Positions 44,595 through 54,507 are shown, numbered from the stretch's first letter. The stretch is DNA of 64,000 nucleotides from Bradyrhizobium yuanmingense (GCF_029167105.1 NZ_JARFML010000013.1:62001-126000); one strand, 5' to 3'. Program-made: numbers and translations. Notes: a model not told the origin generated them from the sequence alone.

Positions 44595-45230
44595 TCAGTA
44601 GAGCCTCGTACGGTATCCTTCTTCCATCGTCTTCTCGGCCTCGTCGACCGCGATGGCGACAGTCTGCTCGGCGATGATCCGGCCGAGCGTCGGGAAACTG
44701 TTGCGCTCGACCTGAGCAGCCGGATTCCAGAGCTTCGAGCGCATCAGCGCCTTGCCACAATGAAAATAGGTCTCCTCGACATGGATCTTCAGCCCGATGA
44801 TTGGGACCACGTTCTGCACCGCAAGCGGCGTCAACAGCTCGGCATCCTGCGAGATCTCGGCGCGGCCATTGACGCGCAGGGTCTCGTTGATCCCCGGCAC
44901 CAGGAAGATCAGGCCGATGCCGGGGGAAGCGATGATATTGCCGAAGGTGTCGACGCGGTTGTTGCCGCGCCGGTCCGGGATCAGCAGCGTCTTGTCGTCG
45001 AGCACGGCGACGAAGCCCGGCGCGTCGCCGCGCGGGCTTGCATCGGCGTGGCCGTTGCCGTCGCTGGTGGCAAGGACGAGGAACGGGGAGAGCGCGATGA
45101 AGTCGCGACAGAACCTGTCGAGATGGCTGAGAACCTTCTTCTCGGCAAGCGGGCTGAGCTGCCCGAAATGCGCGCGCAGATCCTCCTGCGTCCTGACCGG
45201 CGGCTTGCCGCCTGCACCCTGGCTGTCCAT
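44595..45230 (-). CDS. Pyridoxamine 5'-phosphate oxidase-like FMN-dependent flavoprotein
   Basis: This is a 211-residue split-barrel flavoprotein of the PPOX superfamily. Seen: FLVLATSDGNGHADASPRGD (flavin-binding strand and loop), LLIPDRRGNNRVDTFGNI, VGLIFLVPG-like IGLIFLVPGINETLRVNGRA, and YFHCGKALMRSKLW. This matches the MSMEG_1061-type group, whose members are often F420 or FMN oxidoreductases of unknown substrate. ATG 45230 has GGGAGG about 9 nt upstream. It lies 40 bp downstream of the ArgE-like gene and may be the last gene of that operon. Confidence 0.87.
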   Translation of the reverse strand: MDSQGAGGKPPVRTQEDLRAHFGQLSPLAEKKVLSHLDRFCRDFIALSPFLVLATSDGNGHADASPRGDAPGFVAVLDDKTLLIPDRRGNNRVDTFGNIIASPGIGLIFLVPGINETLRVNGRAEISQDAELLTPLAVQNVVPIIGLKIHVEETYFHCGKALMRSKLWNPAAQVERNSFPTLGRIIAEQTVAIAVDEAEKTMEEGYRTRLY

Positions 45231-45270
45231 TCGCGAACCTCCCTTTTTGCGGTGAGTTTCCTTCTTTCGG

Positions 45271-46566
45271 CTAATTGGCCTCGATGCCGCACCAGCTCGC
45301 GGTGAATAGCGCAAGCGCCTTGGTGACGCGTTTGACCGAGGCGAGATCGACGCGCTCGTTGAAGCCGTGCGCGCCTTCCATGGTGGCGCCGAAGCAAAAC
45401 GCAGGCACGCCGAAATCGAGACCATAGAAGCGCGCATCGGTCAGGGCGGTCGACGAGAAGCTGGTCAGCTTGCGGCCGAACACATGCTCGTAGACCGGAG
45501 CGAGAACCGCCTCGCTTTCCTGAATCTCCGTCGCCTCGTAGCCCGGCGACAGGAAGCCGGACCAGACGATCTCCGGCGGATTGTTGGCGAGGAATGGATG
45601 CGAGCGCGCCGCCTTGGCGACGAAATCCACGATCTCGGCCTGGGCGTCGGCGATCTTCCAGCCGGGCAGCACACCAATGCGGCAATCGACATCGCACCAG
45701 GCGGGCACGCTGGAGGCCCAGTCACCGCCCTTGATGATTCCAGGATTGAAGTTGAGCGGATGCTCGACCGATTTGAACGAGGGGTGCGTCTTGGCGCGCT
45801 CGTTCCATTCGGCTTCGAGACCTTCGAGCTTCTGGATCAGGTGAATTGCAGCCTTGATCGCATTTGAGCCGGTGCCGGCGCGTGCGACATGGACTGGTAT
45901 CCCGCGCACTTTCAGGCGGAACCATATCACGCCGACCTGGGCGCGCATCAGCTTCTCGTCGGTCGGCTCGGGCAGGATGCAGACATCGGCACGATAGCCG
46001 CGCTGAAGTGTGGAGAGCGCGCCGAGACCGGTGCTCTCCTCCTCGATCACCGATTGCAGGTGGATGCGGCCCTTGGGCCTGTAGCCCGCGGCCTTGATCG
46101 CATCGAGTGCGTAGAGCGCCGAGATGGTGCCGGACTTCATGTCGCCGGCGCCGCGACCATAGAGCCAACCGTTCTCGACCACCGGCTGGAACGGCGGCCG
46201 CTCCCACATGTCGAGCGGGCCTGCCGGCACCACGTCGCAATGGCCCTGAAGGATCAGTGAGCGGCCCTCTTCCCTGGCCGGCCGGCAGGTGCCGACGACG
46301 GAGCGGGCACGCGAGAAATCGGTCTCGACCGGACCATAGCCCGGCAGCGCCTTCAGATCGTCCTGGTTGATGACCCAATCATCGACCTCGTAGCCGCGAT
46401 CGCGCAACAGCTTTGCGAACATGTCCTGACAGGGCGCCTCCGCCGCGCGCGTACTCGGGATCGCCGTGAACGCGATCGTGGTGTCGATCTGCTCGTCGAA
46501 GGCGGCATCCACAGCGGCCTCGATGCGCTCGCGCGCGCCGGCTGGAAGGGGACGGCTGTCGGTCAT
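45271..46566 (-). CDS. M20-family deacylase, ArgE/DapE-like
   Basis: This is a 431-residue di-zinc hydrolase of N-acylated amino acids or peptides. Metal ligands are visible in order: LQGHCDVVPAG, GRGAGDMKSGT, IEEEST, PEPTDEK and GAHGFNERV. Its ATG overlaps the stop of the dual ABC ATPase (ATGA, 46563-46566), so it is the fifth gene of the peptide-importer operon and probably acts on the imported compound. It is longer than typical ArgE (~380), like the many ArgE/DapE relatives of unassigned substrate. Confidence 0.92.
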   Translation of the reverse strand: MTDSRPLPAGARERIEAAVDAAFDEQIDTTIAFTAIPSTRAAEAPCQDMFAKLLRDRGYEVDDWVINQDDLKALPGYGPVETDFSRARSVVGTCRPAREEGRSLILQGHCDVVPAGPLDMWERPPFQPVVENGWLYGRGAGDMKSGTISALYALDAIKAAGYRPKGRIHLQSVIEEESTGLGALSTLQRGYRADVCILPEPTDEKLMRAQVGVIWFRLKVRGIPVHVARAGTGSNAIKAAIHLIQKLEGLEAEWNERAKTHPSFKSVEHPLNFNPGIIKGGDWASSVPAWCDVDCRIGVLPGWKIADAQAEIVDFVAKAARSHPFLANNPPEIVWSGFLSPGYEATEIQESEAVLAPVYEHVFGRKLTSFSSTALTDARFYGLDFGVPAFCFGATMEGAHGFNERVDLASVKRVTKALALFTASWCGIEAN

Positions 46567-48251
46567 GAACTCATCCTTGCTGTCGGTAGTGCGCCGGTCA
46601 CGCTGGCAAAGCCCGGTTGGTCGAAGAAATCACGGCCCGGGATCGCATCGAGCAGGTCGCGTGTGTAGGCGGCTTGAGGGGCCGTGAAAACGTCCGCGGT
46701 CGCGCCCTCTTCAACGATGCGCCCCTTCTGGAGCACGATGACGCGGTCGGCGATCTCGGCGGCGATCCGCAGGTCGTGGGTGATGAAGATCATGGCGAGC
46801 TTCATCTCCTGACGGAGCTCGGCAAGCAGCGCCAGCACCTGAGCCTGGACGGAAACGTCAAGCGCCGACACGGCTTCGTCAGCGATGAGCACGCGCGGCT
46901 TGAGTGCCAGTGCGCGCGCAATACAGATGCGCTGGCGCTGGCCCCCAGAGAATTCGTGGGGGTAACGATCGGCGGCGACGGCGTTGAGGCCAACTCGCAC
47001 CAGCAGCTTCCTCGCCTGCTCCATCGCTTCCGTGCGCGACGTGCCAAAGGCCATCGGTCCGCGCGCAATGGCATCGCCGACCTTCTGGCGCGGATCGAGG
47101 CTCGCAAACGGATCCTGGAACACGATCTGGAGCTGTTTTCGCGCCTGGCGGAGCGCCTCGCCGCGGAGCTGGCGCAGATCCTGGCCGTTGAAGCGGATGG
47201 CTCCGCCATCCGGCTCGGTCAAACGCATGATCATGCGCCCGAGCGTCGACTTGCCGGACCCGGATTCGCCGACGACGGCGAGCGTCTCGCCCTCGTACAA
47301 GGTCAGCGAGACGCCGTCGGCCGCGACGACCTCGCGCGGCGGCTGCAACAGGCCGCGCTTGACCCGAAATGTCTTCTCAAGACCGATGACCTCGAGCAGC
47401 GGTGTAGGATGGACCGCAGTGCGGCGAATCTCATCGAGCCGCGCCTTCGGCACGGCATCGATCAACTCGCGGGTGTAGTCAGCCTTAGGACTGCGCAGGA
47501 CTTCCTCGACCGTCCCCTGCTCCACCACCTTGCCGTGACGAAGCACCACGACGCGGTCGGCGACATCGGCAACGACGCCAAAATCATGGGTGATCAACAG
47601 CACGCCCATGCCGCGGTCGCGTCGGAGATCGTCGATCAGGCGCAGGATCTGACGCTGGGTGGTGACGTCGAGCGCTGTGGTCGGCTCGTCAGCGATCAGG
47701 AGCGCCGGACGGTTGGCCATCGCCATCGCGATCATGACGCGCTGGCGCTGGCCGCCGGACAGCTCGAACGGATAGCTCTTCTCAAGCAGCTTTGGATTTG
47801 GCAGGCCGACCTGCGTCAGGAGCTGCTGCACGCGTTCGTGCACCTCAATTGCCGACGGCATCGGCTTCTGATGGGTGAGGATCATCTCCTCGATCTGCCT
47901 GCCAACCCGCTTGAGCGGGTTCAGCGAGGACAACGGCTCCTGAAAGATCATCGCGGCTTCGCCGCCGCGCAGGCGGCGCAGCGCCTGCCGGTCGAGCTTT
48001 GCCGGATCTTGTCCTGCGACAATCACGGCGCCCGCGGCAATATCGACGCTCTTCGGCAGCAGCGACAGCACCGCATGAGCGATCATCGACTTGCCCGAGC
48101 CGGACTCGCCGACGAGGCAGACGACCTCGTTGGGCTTGACCTCGAAGGAGACGTTCTCGACCGCGAACGGGCGATCGCCGCCTTCGGGCAGCGCGATCGA
48201 GAGCCCCTCGACCGACAGAACGGGTGCCTTGGCTCGCACGGCGTCGCTCAT
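46563..48251 (-). CDS. Fused dual ABC ATPase, oligopeptide/dipeptide type
   Basis: This 562-residue protein has two complete nucleotide-binding domains in tandem (OppD-OppF fusion, as in GsiA/YejF). Half one has GESGSGKSMI, LSGGQRQRVMIAMAM and LLIADEPTTALD; half two has GESGSGKSTL, FSGGQRQRICIARAL and VLIADEAVSALD. Peptide-family C-terminal segments follow each (KADYTRELIDAVP, QAAYTRDLLDAIPG). Its ATG overlaps the permease stop. It powers the Dpp-like importer. Confidence 0.95.
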   Translation of the reverse strand: MSDAVRAKAPVLSVEGLSIALPEGGDRPFAVENVSFEVKPNEVVCLVGESGSGKSMIAHAVLSLLPKSVDIAAGAVIVAGQDPAKLDRQALRRLRGGEAAMIFQEPLSSLNPLKRVGRQIEEMILTHQKPMPSAIEVHERVQQLLTQVGLPNPKLLEKSYPFELSGGQRQRVMIAMAMANRPALLIADEPTTALDVTTQRQILRLIDDLRRDRGMGVLLITHDFGVVADVADRVVVLRHGKVVEQGTVEEVLRSPKADYTRELIDAVPKARLDEIRRTAVHPTPLLEVIGLEKTFRVKRGLLQPPREVVAADGVSLTLYEGETLAVVGESGSGKSTLGRMIMRLTEPDGGAIRFNGQDLRQLRGEALRQARKQLQIVFQDPFASLDPRQKVGDAIARGPMAFGTSRTEAMEQARKLLVRVGLNAVAADRYPHEFSGGQRQRICIARALALKPRVLIADEAVSALDVSVQAQVLALLAELRQEMKLAMIFITHDLRIAAEIADRVIVLQKGRIVEEGATADVFTAPQAAYTRDLLDAIPGRDFFDQPGFASVTGALPTARMSS

Positions 48252-49081
48252 GACCGGCGCCTCGATACACGCGGATTGAGCACATCGGAGAGACCTTCGC
48301 CGAACAGGTTGATGGCAAGTACGGTGATGAGGATCGCGAGCCCCGGAAACACGCTCATCCACCAGGCATTACGGATGACGGTGCGGCCGGCTCCGATCAT
48401 GAAGCCCCAGGACATCAGATTGGGATCGCCGAGGCCCATGAAGGACAACGCGCTTTCGAGCAGGATGGCGGTGGCGACCGTCAGCGAGGTCACGACCAGG
48501 ATCGGCGAGATCGCATTGGGCAGGATATGGCCGAGCACGATCTGCAAAGTGCCCTCGCCCTGGCACAGCGCGGCTTCGACGAACTCACGATTGCGCAGGC
48601 GCAGGAACTCGGCCCGGGTGAGGCGCGCCAGCGGCGGCCAGCTCACGGCCCCGATGGTCAGGATGATCGTCAGCAGCGACGGGTTGAAGGTTGCGACCAA
48701 GAGGATCGCGAGCACGAAAGCGGGGATGGTCTGGAACAGCTCGGTCACCCGCATCAGCACGAGATCGACCTTGCCGCCGAAATAGCCGGAAATTGCGCCG
48801 ATCGTGACGCCGATCACCATAGCCGCCATGGCCGAGGCGATGCCGATGACGAGCGACACGCGGGCACCATAGGCAACACCGGCCGCAACGTCGCGGCCGA
48901 GCGTGTCGCCGCCGAGCAGCAGGCCGTCCTCGCCGGGCGGCGTGAACGGCGCGCTGACCATTTCCCAGGGCGAAACCGGAAAGACGATGGGCGCGATGAG
49001 CGCGATGACGACCACGACAAGCAGCACGACGAGGCCGACCATGCCGCTAGGATGACGCAGGAAGGCGCGAGCCGCATCCAT
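48248..49081 (-). CDS. Peptide ABC transporter permease (DppC-like)
   Basis: This 277-residue protein has six helices with the peptide-permease loop LGGDTLGRDVAAGVAYGARVSL and the EAA motif EFVEAALCQGEGTLQIVLGHILPN. AGGAG lies 7 nt before ATG 49081, which forms a TGATG junction with the DppB-like stop; a GTG at 49084 is the alternative. It overlaps the ATPase start by 4 bp. Confidence 0.94.
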   Translation of the reverse strand: MDAARAFLRHPSGMVGLVVLLVVVVIALIAPIVFPVSPWEMVSAPFTPPGEDGLLLGGDTLGRDVAAGVAYGARVSLVIGIASAMAAMVIGVTIGAISGYFGGKVDLVLMRVTELFQTIPAFVLAILLVATFNPSLLTIILTIGAVSWPPLARLTRAEFLRLRNREFVEAALCQGEGTLQIVLGHILPNAISPILVVTSLTVATAILLESALSFMGLGDPNLMSWGFMIGAGRTVIRNAWWMSVFPGLAILITVLAINLFGEGLSDVLNPRVSRRRS

Positions 49082-50082
49082 CACGCAGCTCCTGTCGTCA
49101 TGCGGGGATCGATCAGCCTGTAGATCAGATCGGTCAGCAGATTGAGCACGATGACCACGATCGACAGAATGAGAAAAATGCCGAGCAGCACGGGATAATC
49201 ACGCTGGAGCAGCGCATCGAAGGTCAGCCGGCCGAGGCCCGGCCAGGCGAACACCGTCTCGATGACCACGGCGCCGCCGACCAGCGCGCCGGCCTGCATG
49301 CCGGCCACGGTGACGACGGGCACCAGCGCGTTGCGCAGCATGTGGCCGACCACAATGCTGGGACCGGACAGGCCCTTGGCGCGCGCGGTCTTGATGAAGT
49401 CCTGCTGGGCGACCTCGATGATCGAGGACCGCATCAGCCGGGCATAGATCGCGAGATAGATCGCCGCCAGCGAGGTCACCGGCATGATCATGTGCTTGGC
49501 GATGTCGAGCACATGCTCCAGCGGCGAGAGCTTCACGTTGATGGTCTCGTAACCGAACGGCGGCAGCCAGCCGAGTGTCACGGAGAAGACCAGCACCAGC
49601 ATCAGCCCCAGCCAGAACACCGGCGTCGCATAAAGCACCAGCGACAGCACGGTGAAAACCGTATCGAGCACGCTGCCCGCCGCCAGCCCCGCGAGCGCGC
49701 CGAGGGTCGTGCCGATCAGCAGCGCGAGGCAGAAGGCCGTTACCGTCAACAGCAGCGTCGCCGGCAGCCGTTCCAGGATGAGATCGACCACCGCGCGGCG
49801 CTGGCGGTAGGAATAGCCCAGGTCGAGCCTGACGACGCGGCCGAGATAGCTTGCCAGCTGCACCGCGTAGGGCTTGTCGAGCCCATATTCCTTGCGCAGA
49901 TCTTCCAGCAGCTTCGGATCGGATGCGCCGGATTGGCCGGCCATGACCTGGGCGGGATCGCCAGGGGCGGCCCGCACCAGCACGAAGTTGAAAGTGGCGA
50001 TGACGAGGATGACGGCGACGAGCTGGGCAATCCGGCTCAGCGCCATCAGCCCGATCGTCGCCGCGCTGCCGAGACGGATCAC
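49081..50082 (-). CDS. Peptide ABC transporter permease (DppB-like)
   Basis: This 333-residue protein has the long N-terminal periplasmic domain of DppB (VRAAPGDPAQVMAGQSG, LGLDKPYAVQL-like YGLDKPYAVQLASYLG, YSYRQRRAVVDLILERLPATLLLT) and an EAA loop DFIKTARAKGLSGPSIVVGHMLRN. The GTG at 50082 makes a GTGA overlap with the binding-protein stop, favouring it over ATG 50046. Confidence 0.94.
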   Translation of the reverse strand: MIRLGSAATIGLMALSRIAQLVAVILVIATFNFVLVRAAPGDPAQVMAGQSGASDPKLLEDLRKEYGLDKPYAVQLASYLGRVVRLDLGYSYRQRRAVVDLILERLPATLLLTVTAFCLALLIGTTLGALAGLAAGSVLDTVFTVLSLVLYATPVFWLGLMLVLVFSVTLGWLPPFGYETINVKLSPLEHVLDIAKHMIMPVTSLAAIYLAIYARLMRSSIIEVAQQDFIKTARAKGLSGPSIVVGHMLRNALVPVVTVAGMQAGALVGGAVVIETVFAWPGLGRLTFDALLQRDYPVLLGIFLILSIVVIVLNLLTDLIYRLIDPRMTTGAA

Positions 50083-51656
50083 GATTTGTAGACCGACCCG
50101 AAAGTTTCGTGCGAGCCGATGCCGGTCGACACGATGTTCTTGAACGCCTTGTCGTAGATGATGGGATATTCGAGCTCCAGCGTCCAGGCGACCGGCACGT
50201 CCTCGACCAGGATCTGCTGCACCTTGGAATAAAGCTCCAGTCGCTTGGCCTCGTCGAGCGTGACGGCGGCTTCGTCGAACAGCCTGTCGACCTCAGGGTT
50301 GGAATAGCCTTCGGTGTTCGAGAACAGGATGCCCTTCTTGATGTTCGACGACACGTAAGTGCGGGAGACGCCGAGCGCGGGATCGCCGAGCTGGTAGAGC
50401 AGGTTTTGGGTCATCTCATAGTCCCAGTTGCCGACCTTCTCGGCCCAGCCGGCCATGTCGGTGCCGACGAGGACAAGATCGATGCCGACGCGGGCAAAGC
50501 TCTGGCGGAAGAACTCGCCGGCGCGCTGATAGGATTCGCCATAAGGCGGCACGATGTATTTGATCTCAGCGCGCTTGCCGTTGGTGTCGGGCTTCAGCCC
50601 CATCTCGTCGAGCAGCGCCTTGGCCTTGTCGATCGAATAGTCGTAGCGCTTGACCTTGCCGTCGTAGAATTTCGTCTTGGACGAGATCGGGCCGGTCGCG
50701 ACCTTGGCGCTGCCGAAATAGACCCGCTTGGCGAGCGCGTCGCGGTCGATCAGGTGCATCACCGCCTGCCGGAAGCGCTTGTCGTTCATCGGCGCGATAC
50801 GGTTGTTCATCTCGAGCCACTGGTGCGGCGCGAAATACTCATAACCCTTGGTGGTGACTTCGAGGTTCTTCTGCGCCTTGAAGCGCTGCACGTCGAAGAA
50901 CTCGACGTCGGTCCATTGCGCGAGTTGCACCGTGCCGTTCTCCAGCGCCAGCGCGCGCGATGCCGAATCCGGGATGATGCGGTAGATGATCTCATCCAGG
51001 TATGGCTGGTCCTTCAGATAGTATCCTTCATGGCGCACCAGATGGACATGCGAGCCGCGCACCCATTCCTTCAGCTTGAATGGGCCGGTGCCGATTGCCT
51101 TGTCGTTCAGCGGGTTCTTGCGGTAGTCGGTGCCTTCATAGACGTGCTTTGGCACGATCGGCGCCGAAGTGCAGTCAAAACAGCCGAGGAACGGCGCAAA
51201 GGGCTGCTTCAGCTTGAACACGACGGTGAGCGGATCGGGCGCCTCGGCCGAAGCGACGCGCGCAAAATTCTGCCGCGCGCGCGGATGCGTCTCGGTCAAC
51301 ACCTTCATGCAGCTGAACACGACGTCCTCGGACGTCATCGGCTTGCCGTCGTGGAAGGTGATGTTGGGAAACAGCTTGAACGTATAGGTCAGCCCGTCCG
51401 GCGAAATCTCCCAGGACTGCGCCATGCCCGGCATCGGCTTCAGGTCAGCGCCATACTTGAGAAGACTCTCGTAGATCTTGCCGCCGAGCGTCAGCGTCGG
51501 CTGCTGCTGGTTGAAGGCGGTGACCAGCAGCGGCGGCTCGGGCTGGATGATGGTGTTGAGTGTTCCACCGCGGGTCTGGCCGGCCGCTCGCGTGATGCCG
51601 AAGGGGATAGCGGCGCCGGCGGCCAGCATGGCCTGGGTGAATTCGCGTCTGTTCAT
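50079..51656 (-). CDS. Peptide/nickel-type ABC transporter substrate-binding protein
   Basis: This 525-residue cluster C binding protein starts MNRREFTQAMLAAGAAIPFG, which looks like a twin-arginine signal. The mature protein has the family blocks YESLLKYGADLKPMPGMAQSW, FHDGKPMTSEDVVFS and GTGPFKLKEW. GGAGAG precedes ATG 51656 by 4-5 nt. First gene of a five-gene operon (binding protein, two permeases, dual ATPase, M20 deacylase). The ligand is probably a peptide or N-acyl amino acid, judging from the deacylase. Confidence 0.94.
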   Translation of the reverse strand: MNRREFTQAMLAAGAAIPFGITRAAGQTRGGTLNTIIQPEPPLLVTAFNQQQPTLTLGGKIYESLLKYGADLKPMPGMAQSWEISPDGLTYTFKLFPNITFHDGKPMTSEDVVFSCMKVLTETHPRARQNFARVASAEAPDPLTVVFKLKQPFAPFLGCFDCTSAPIVPKHVYEGTDYRKNPLNDKAIGTGPFKLKEWVRGSHVHLVRHEGYYLKDQPYLDEIIYRIIPDSASRALALENGTVQLAQWTDVEFFDVQRFKAQKNLEVTTKGYEYFAPHQWLEMNNRIAPMNDKRFRQAVMHLIDRDALAKRVYFGSAKVATGPISSKTKFYDGKVKRYDYSIDKAKALLDEMGLKPDTNGKRAEIKYIVPPYGESYQRAGEFFRQSFARVGIDLVLVGTDMAGWAEKVGNWDYEMTQNLLYQLGDPALGVSRTYVSSNIKKGILFSNTEGYSNPEVDRLFDEAAVTLDEAKRLELYSKVQQILVEDVPVAWTLELEYPIIYDKAFKNIVSTGIGSHETFGSVYKS

Positions 51657-51867
51657 CGAGCTCTCCGTGTCGCATATCGGCGTGAGAAGGACCTTGCCAG
51701 ACGCCGTATTCGGCTTTGACGAATCTGGCCGGCGCGAGCATTGTTGCCAAACGCCCTGTCCCGCGCTACCTGATCGGGGACAAGAACCATCGCGATCGGG
51801 CCATATCTGGCCCAGAAGATGCATAAGAGCCTTGCAGAAAAGGACTTGGATCGGGAGTTCACGACAC

Positions 51868-52728
51868 GTGAAAGTCGTAGCGCGGCAAGATGTGACTGGC
51901 GAATTGCGCACCTGCAGCAAACAGGAGGGCCCCGCAGCGGCCGCCAACTATGCCGGACAACTTCAGACGATCGCGCGGCCGGTCGCCGCGATGACCGCAA
52001 CCTATCCGAACGAGAGCACCAGCACGCGGCACACGCATCGGCGCGACCAGTTCATCCTGCAGATCACCGGCGTCACGGCGATGATGACCGAGCGCGGTCA
52101 TTTCGTGGTTCCACCCGGGCATGGTTTATGGATTCCGGCCGGCGTTGTACATCAGTCGCGCGCATGGGGTGAAGTCGAGGCCCAGACGATCTATGTCACG
52201 CCTGATCGCCGACGAGGAACGTCGGAGACGTGTCGCCTGATTCGTGCATCCTCGCTCGTCGAAGCCCTAATGGACGAGGCGGTGCGGATGCCGCAGACCT
52301 ACGACCAGGACGGACGCGACGGCAAGCTTCTCGAACTCCTGCTCGCCGAGATCTCGCACATGCCGGAGGTGACGCTTCACGTGCAGGTGCCACCGGACCC
52401 CCGCCTTGCGGCGATCTGTAAGGCAGTGCTTGGCGACCCCTCCTCGGACCTCACGCTCGACGACTGGGCTGACAAATGCAGCCTCAGCCGGCGAACGCTG
52501 ACGAGGCTGTTCCGCCGCGAGACCGGTCAGAGCTTTTCAGTGTGGCGACAGCGCGTGCGGCTCTTGGAAGCTTTGGCACGCCTGGGCGCAGGCGAACCCG
52601 TCACATGCGTAGCGCTGGACGTGGGCTATGACAGCCCGAGCGCATTCGCCGCCATGTTTAAGCGCGAGCTGGGCGCTGCACCGCGGCATTATCTTCGCTG
52701 GACAGATCAAGAAGTCGTGCTGCGCTAG
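51868..52728 (+). CDS. AraC-family transcriptional regulator with cupin sensor
   Basis: This is about 286 residues. The N-terminal cupin-type domain (RHTHRRDQFILQITGV, VPPGHGLWIPAGVVHQSRAW) is followed by two helix-turn-helix motifs (DDWADKCSLSRRTLTRLFRRE and VTCVALDVGYDSPSAFAAMF), ending LGAAPRHYLRW as in the AraC signature. I start at GTG 51868 with GGGAG about 10 nt upstream; no better ATG precedes the cupin fold. It is divergent from the peptide importer (212-bp gap), so it is likely its regulator. Confidence 0.9.
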   Translation: MKVVARQDVTGELRTCSKQEGPAAAANYAGQLQTIARPVAAMTATYPNESTSTRHTHRRDQFILQITGVTAMMTERGHFVVPPGHGLWIPAGVVHQSRAWGEVEAQTIYVTPDRRRGTSETCRLIRASSLVEALMDEAVRMPQTYDQDGRDGKLLELLLAEISHMPEVTLHVQVPPDPRLAAICKAVLGDPSSDLTLDDWADKCSLSRRTLTRLFRRETGQSFSVWRQRVRLLEALARLGAGEPVTCVALDVGYDSPSAFAAMFKRELGAAPRHYLRWTDQEVVLR

Positions 52729-53273
52729 TCGCTAGCGACGACGCCGGTTCGTCGAGATGAAAGCCGCGCTGAGACAGCCACCTTGTAGTAAAGGTGGTCG
52801 CGCCAGCGTGTGCGTTCGCCCGTAGCGGGGACCATCTTGCAGCAGAACCATGATGTGTCATCGCGTGCCGGAGCGTACAGGCGCCGTGATGGATCGCCTC
52901 GCGCCTGCCGGAGGTGCCGGTACCGGCGAGGCACGGTGCACCAGCGCGATCACTCTCGGTCGAGTTCAGCTGAGCCTGCCGAACGGGCGATGCTTGGGGA
53001 GAGCACATTGCCTCGAAGTCGTGCACTCCGTAGACGATGTCGTCCGGTTGATCCATAGTACTGCAATCGAACGACTTGTGTTGCGCCTTCGCGTGCTTGC
53101 CGGGCGCGGCGTCGAACTGCTGAAACAGCGTCCGGTGGTTCGGCGACATCGGGGGCAGAATGATGAGACTTTTCCGGCGAATGCGATGGTGTCGGAGCGG
53201 AAGTCGGTCGAGGAGGCTACGATGTTCGTCGGATTTGAGAAATAGCGGCGCGCGGCGGGCTGGAGGTACAGCA
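52729..53273. other. 545-bp region without a recognised gene
   Basis: The region lies between the AraC regulator and the L,D-transpeptidase. A plus-strand frame (52850-53245, 131 codons, ending GFEK before TAG) and overlapping minus-strand frames are open, but none shows a family, good start signal or domain. I could not support a gene. Promoter of the transpeptidase expected near the right end. Confidence 0.4.
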
Positions 53274-54389
53274 GTGATATGCGCCATGGTCCGACACGCA
53301 ATTGTGCTGGCGGCGGCTTTTGCCGCTGCCTTGGCACCTGCCACATGCTTCGGCGAAAGCAGCAAGCCGTTGCCCGCCAAGGCGACGCAGGAATTGCCAG
53401 CCGAGCTGCTCGCGCTGCTCGAACAGAAGAAGATGCCGAAATATTCCCCTATCCTTGTGCGTCTTTTCAAGGACGAGGCAGAGCTTGAAGTCTGGAAGCA
53501 GGACACTGCCGGCCGTTTCCAACTCCTCAAGACCTATCCGATCTGCCGGTGGTCGGGCGATCTCGGGCCGAAATTGTACGAGGGCGACCGACAGGCTCCG
53601 GAAGGGTTCTATACAGTTACGCCTGAGTTGATGAACCCCAACTCCAATTTCTATCTCTCGATCAACCTCGGCTATCCGAACAGCTTCGACAGGGCACACA
53701 AACGAAACGGCAGCTTCCTCATGATCCACGGCGACTGCTGGTCGAGCGGTTGCTATGCCATGACGGACGAACAGATCAGCGAGATCTATTCGCTGGCGCG
53801 TGACTCATTCCGCGGCGGCCGAACCTCGTTCCAGGTCCAAGCCTATCCGTTCCGCCTGACACCGGCGAATCTGGCGCGCCATCGAAACAATCCCAACCTG
53901 CCCTTCTGGGAAATGCTCAAGGTCGGCAACGATCATTTCGAGACGACACAACTCGAACCCAAAGTGGATGTGTGTAACCGCCGTTATGTGTTCGATGCGC
54001 AACCTCCCCCGAATTCGCCGCACCCTCTCGTGTTCAATCCGATCGAGAAATGCCCTCCCTTTGTCGTCAATCCGGAAATCGCGCGAAAGGCGCTGGAAAA
54101 ACGGCGCGCCGACGAGCGCGCGTACGCGCAATTGCTTGAAGACAACGTGCCAATTGCCCCGATCTACAGCGGATTCGACGGCGGAATGAACAAGGCTTTT
54201 CTCGAACGGTACCCGGGCAGGGTGACGCTTGCGAAAGTGATGCCATATGCATCCTACCTGCCGCAATTGCCGCCGATCCCCTGGACCGACAATGATGGTT
54301 CGTTGACGAGCAAATGGTTTGGTACCTGGTCCTCCAGATCGTCTGTGTGTGATACGGCGCGTGCCGGCTTCCCATCGCGCCAGTGCTGA
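53274..54389 (+). CDS. L,D-transpeptidase (YkuD family), exported
   Basis: This is a 371-residue periplasmic enzyme that would cross-link peptidoglycan or attach proteins to it. Signal peptide at 1-27. The YkuD site is IHGDCWSSGCYAM, with H152, S158 and nucleophile C160; RLFKDEAELEVWKQ and YPICRWSGDLGPKLYEGDRQAPEG are the preceding domain strands. A C-terminal part of about 180 residues after the domain is Pro- and charge-rich. The GTG at 53274 is chosen because GGAGG lies 7 nt upstream; the next ATG (53286) has no site in range. It stands alone. Confidence 0.9.
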   Translation: MICAMVRHAIVLAAAFAAALAPATCFGESSKPLPAKATQELPAELLALLEQKKMPKYSPILVRLFKDEAELEVWKQDTAGRFQLLKTYPICRWSGDLGPKLYEGDRQAPEGFYTVTPELMNPNSNFYLSINLGYPNSFDRAHKRNGSFLMIHGDCWSSGCYAMTDEQISEIYSLARDSFRGGRTSFQVQAYPFRLTPANLARHRNNPNLPFWEMLKVGNDHFETTQLEPKVDVCNRRYVFDAQPPPNSPHPLVFNPIEKCPPFVVNPEIARKALEKRRADERAYAQLLEDNVPIAPIYSGFDGGMNKAFLERYPGRVTLAKVMPYASYLPQLPPIPWTDNDGSLTSKWFGTWSSRSSVCDTARAGFPSRQC

Positions 54390-54507
54390 CCACCTGTTGC
54401 GACGCAGCGATTGAGCGCATCTCCAGTCTACGACGAACAATGGGGATGACGTCAGCGGCGGTTCAACGCCCGGAACGGCCTTGGGCACGACGCACTTCTT
54501 CCGGATA

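Noticed and set aside
46617..48785. 722-codon plus-strand open frame opposite the dual ABC ATPase
   Set aside because: The opposite strand has two perfect ABC ATPase domains; this frame has none.
50109..51719. 536-codon plus-strand open frame opposite the peptide-binding protein
   Set aside because: Antisense shadow with no motif.
52850..53245. 131-codon plus-strand frame before the L,D-transpeptidase
   Set aside because: No ribosome binding site or domain; minus-strand frames over the same bases are equally open.
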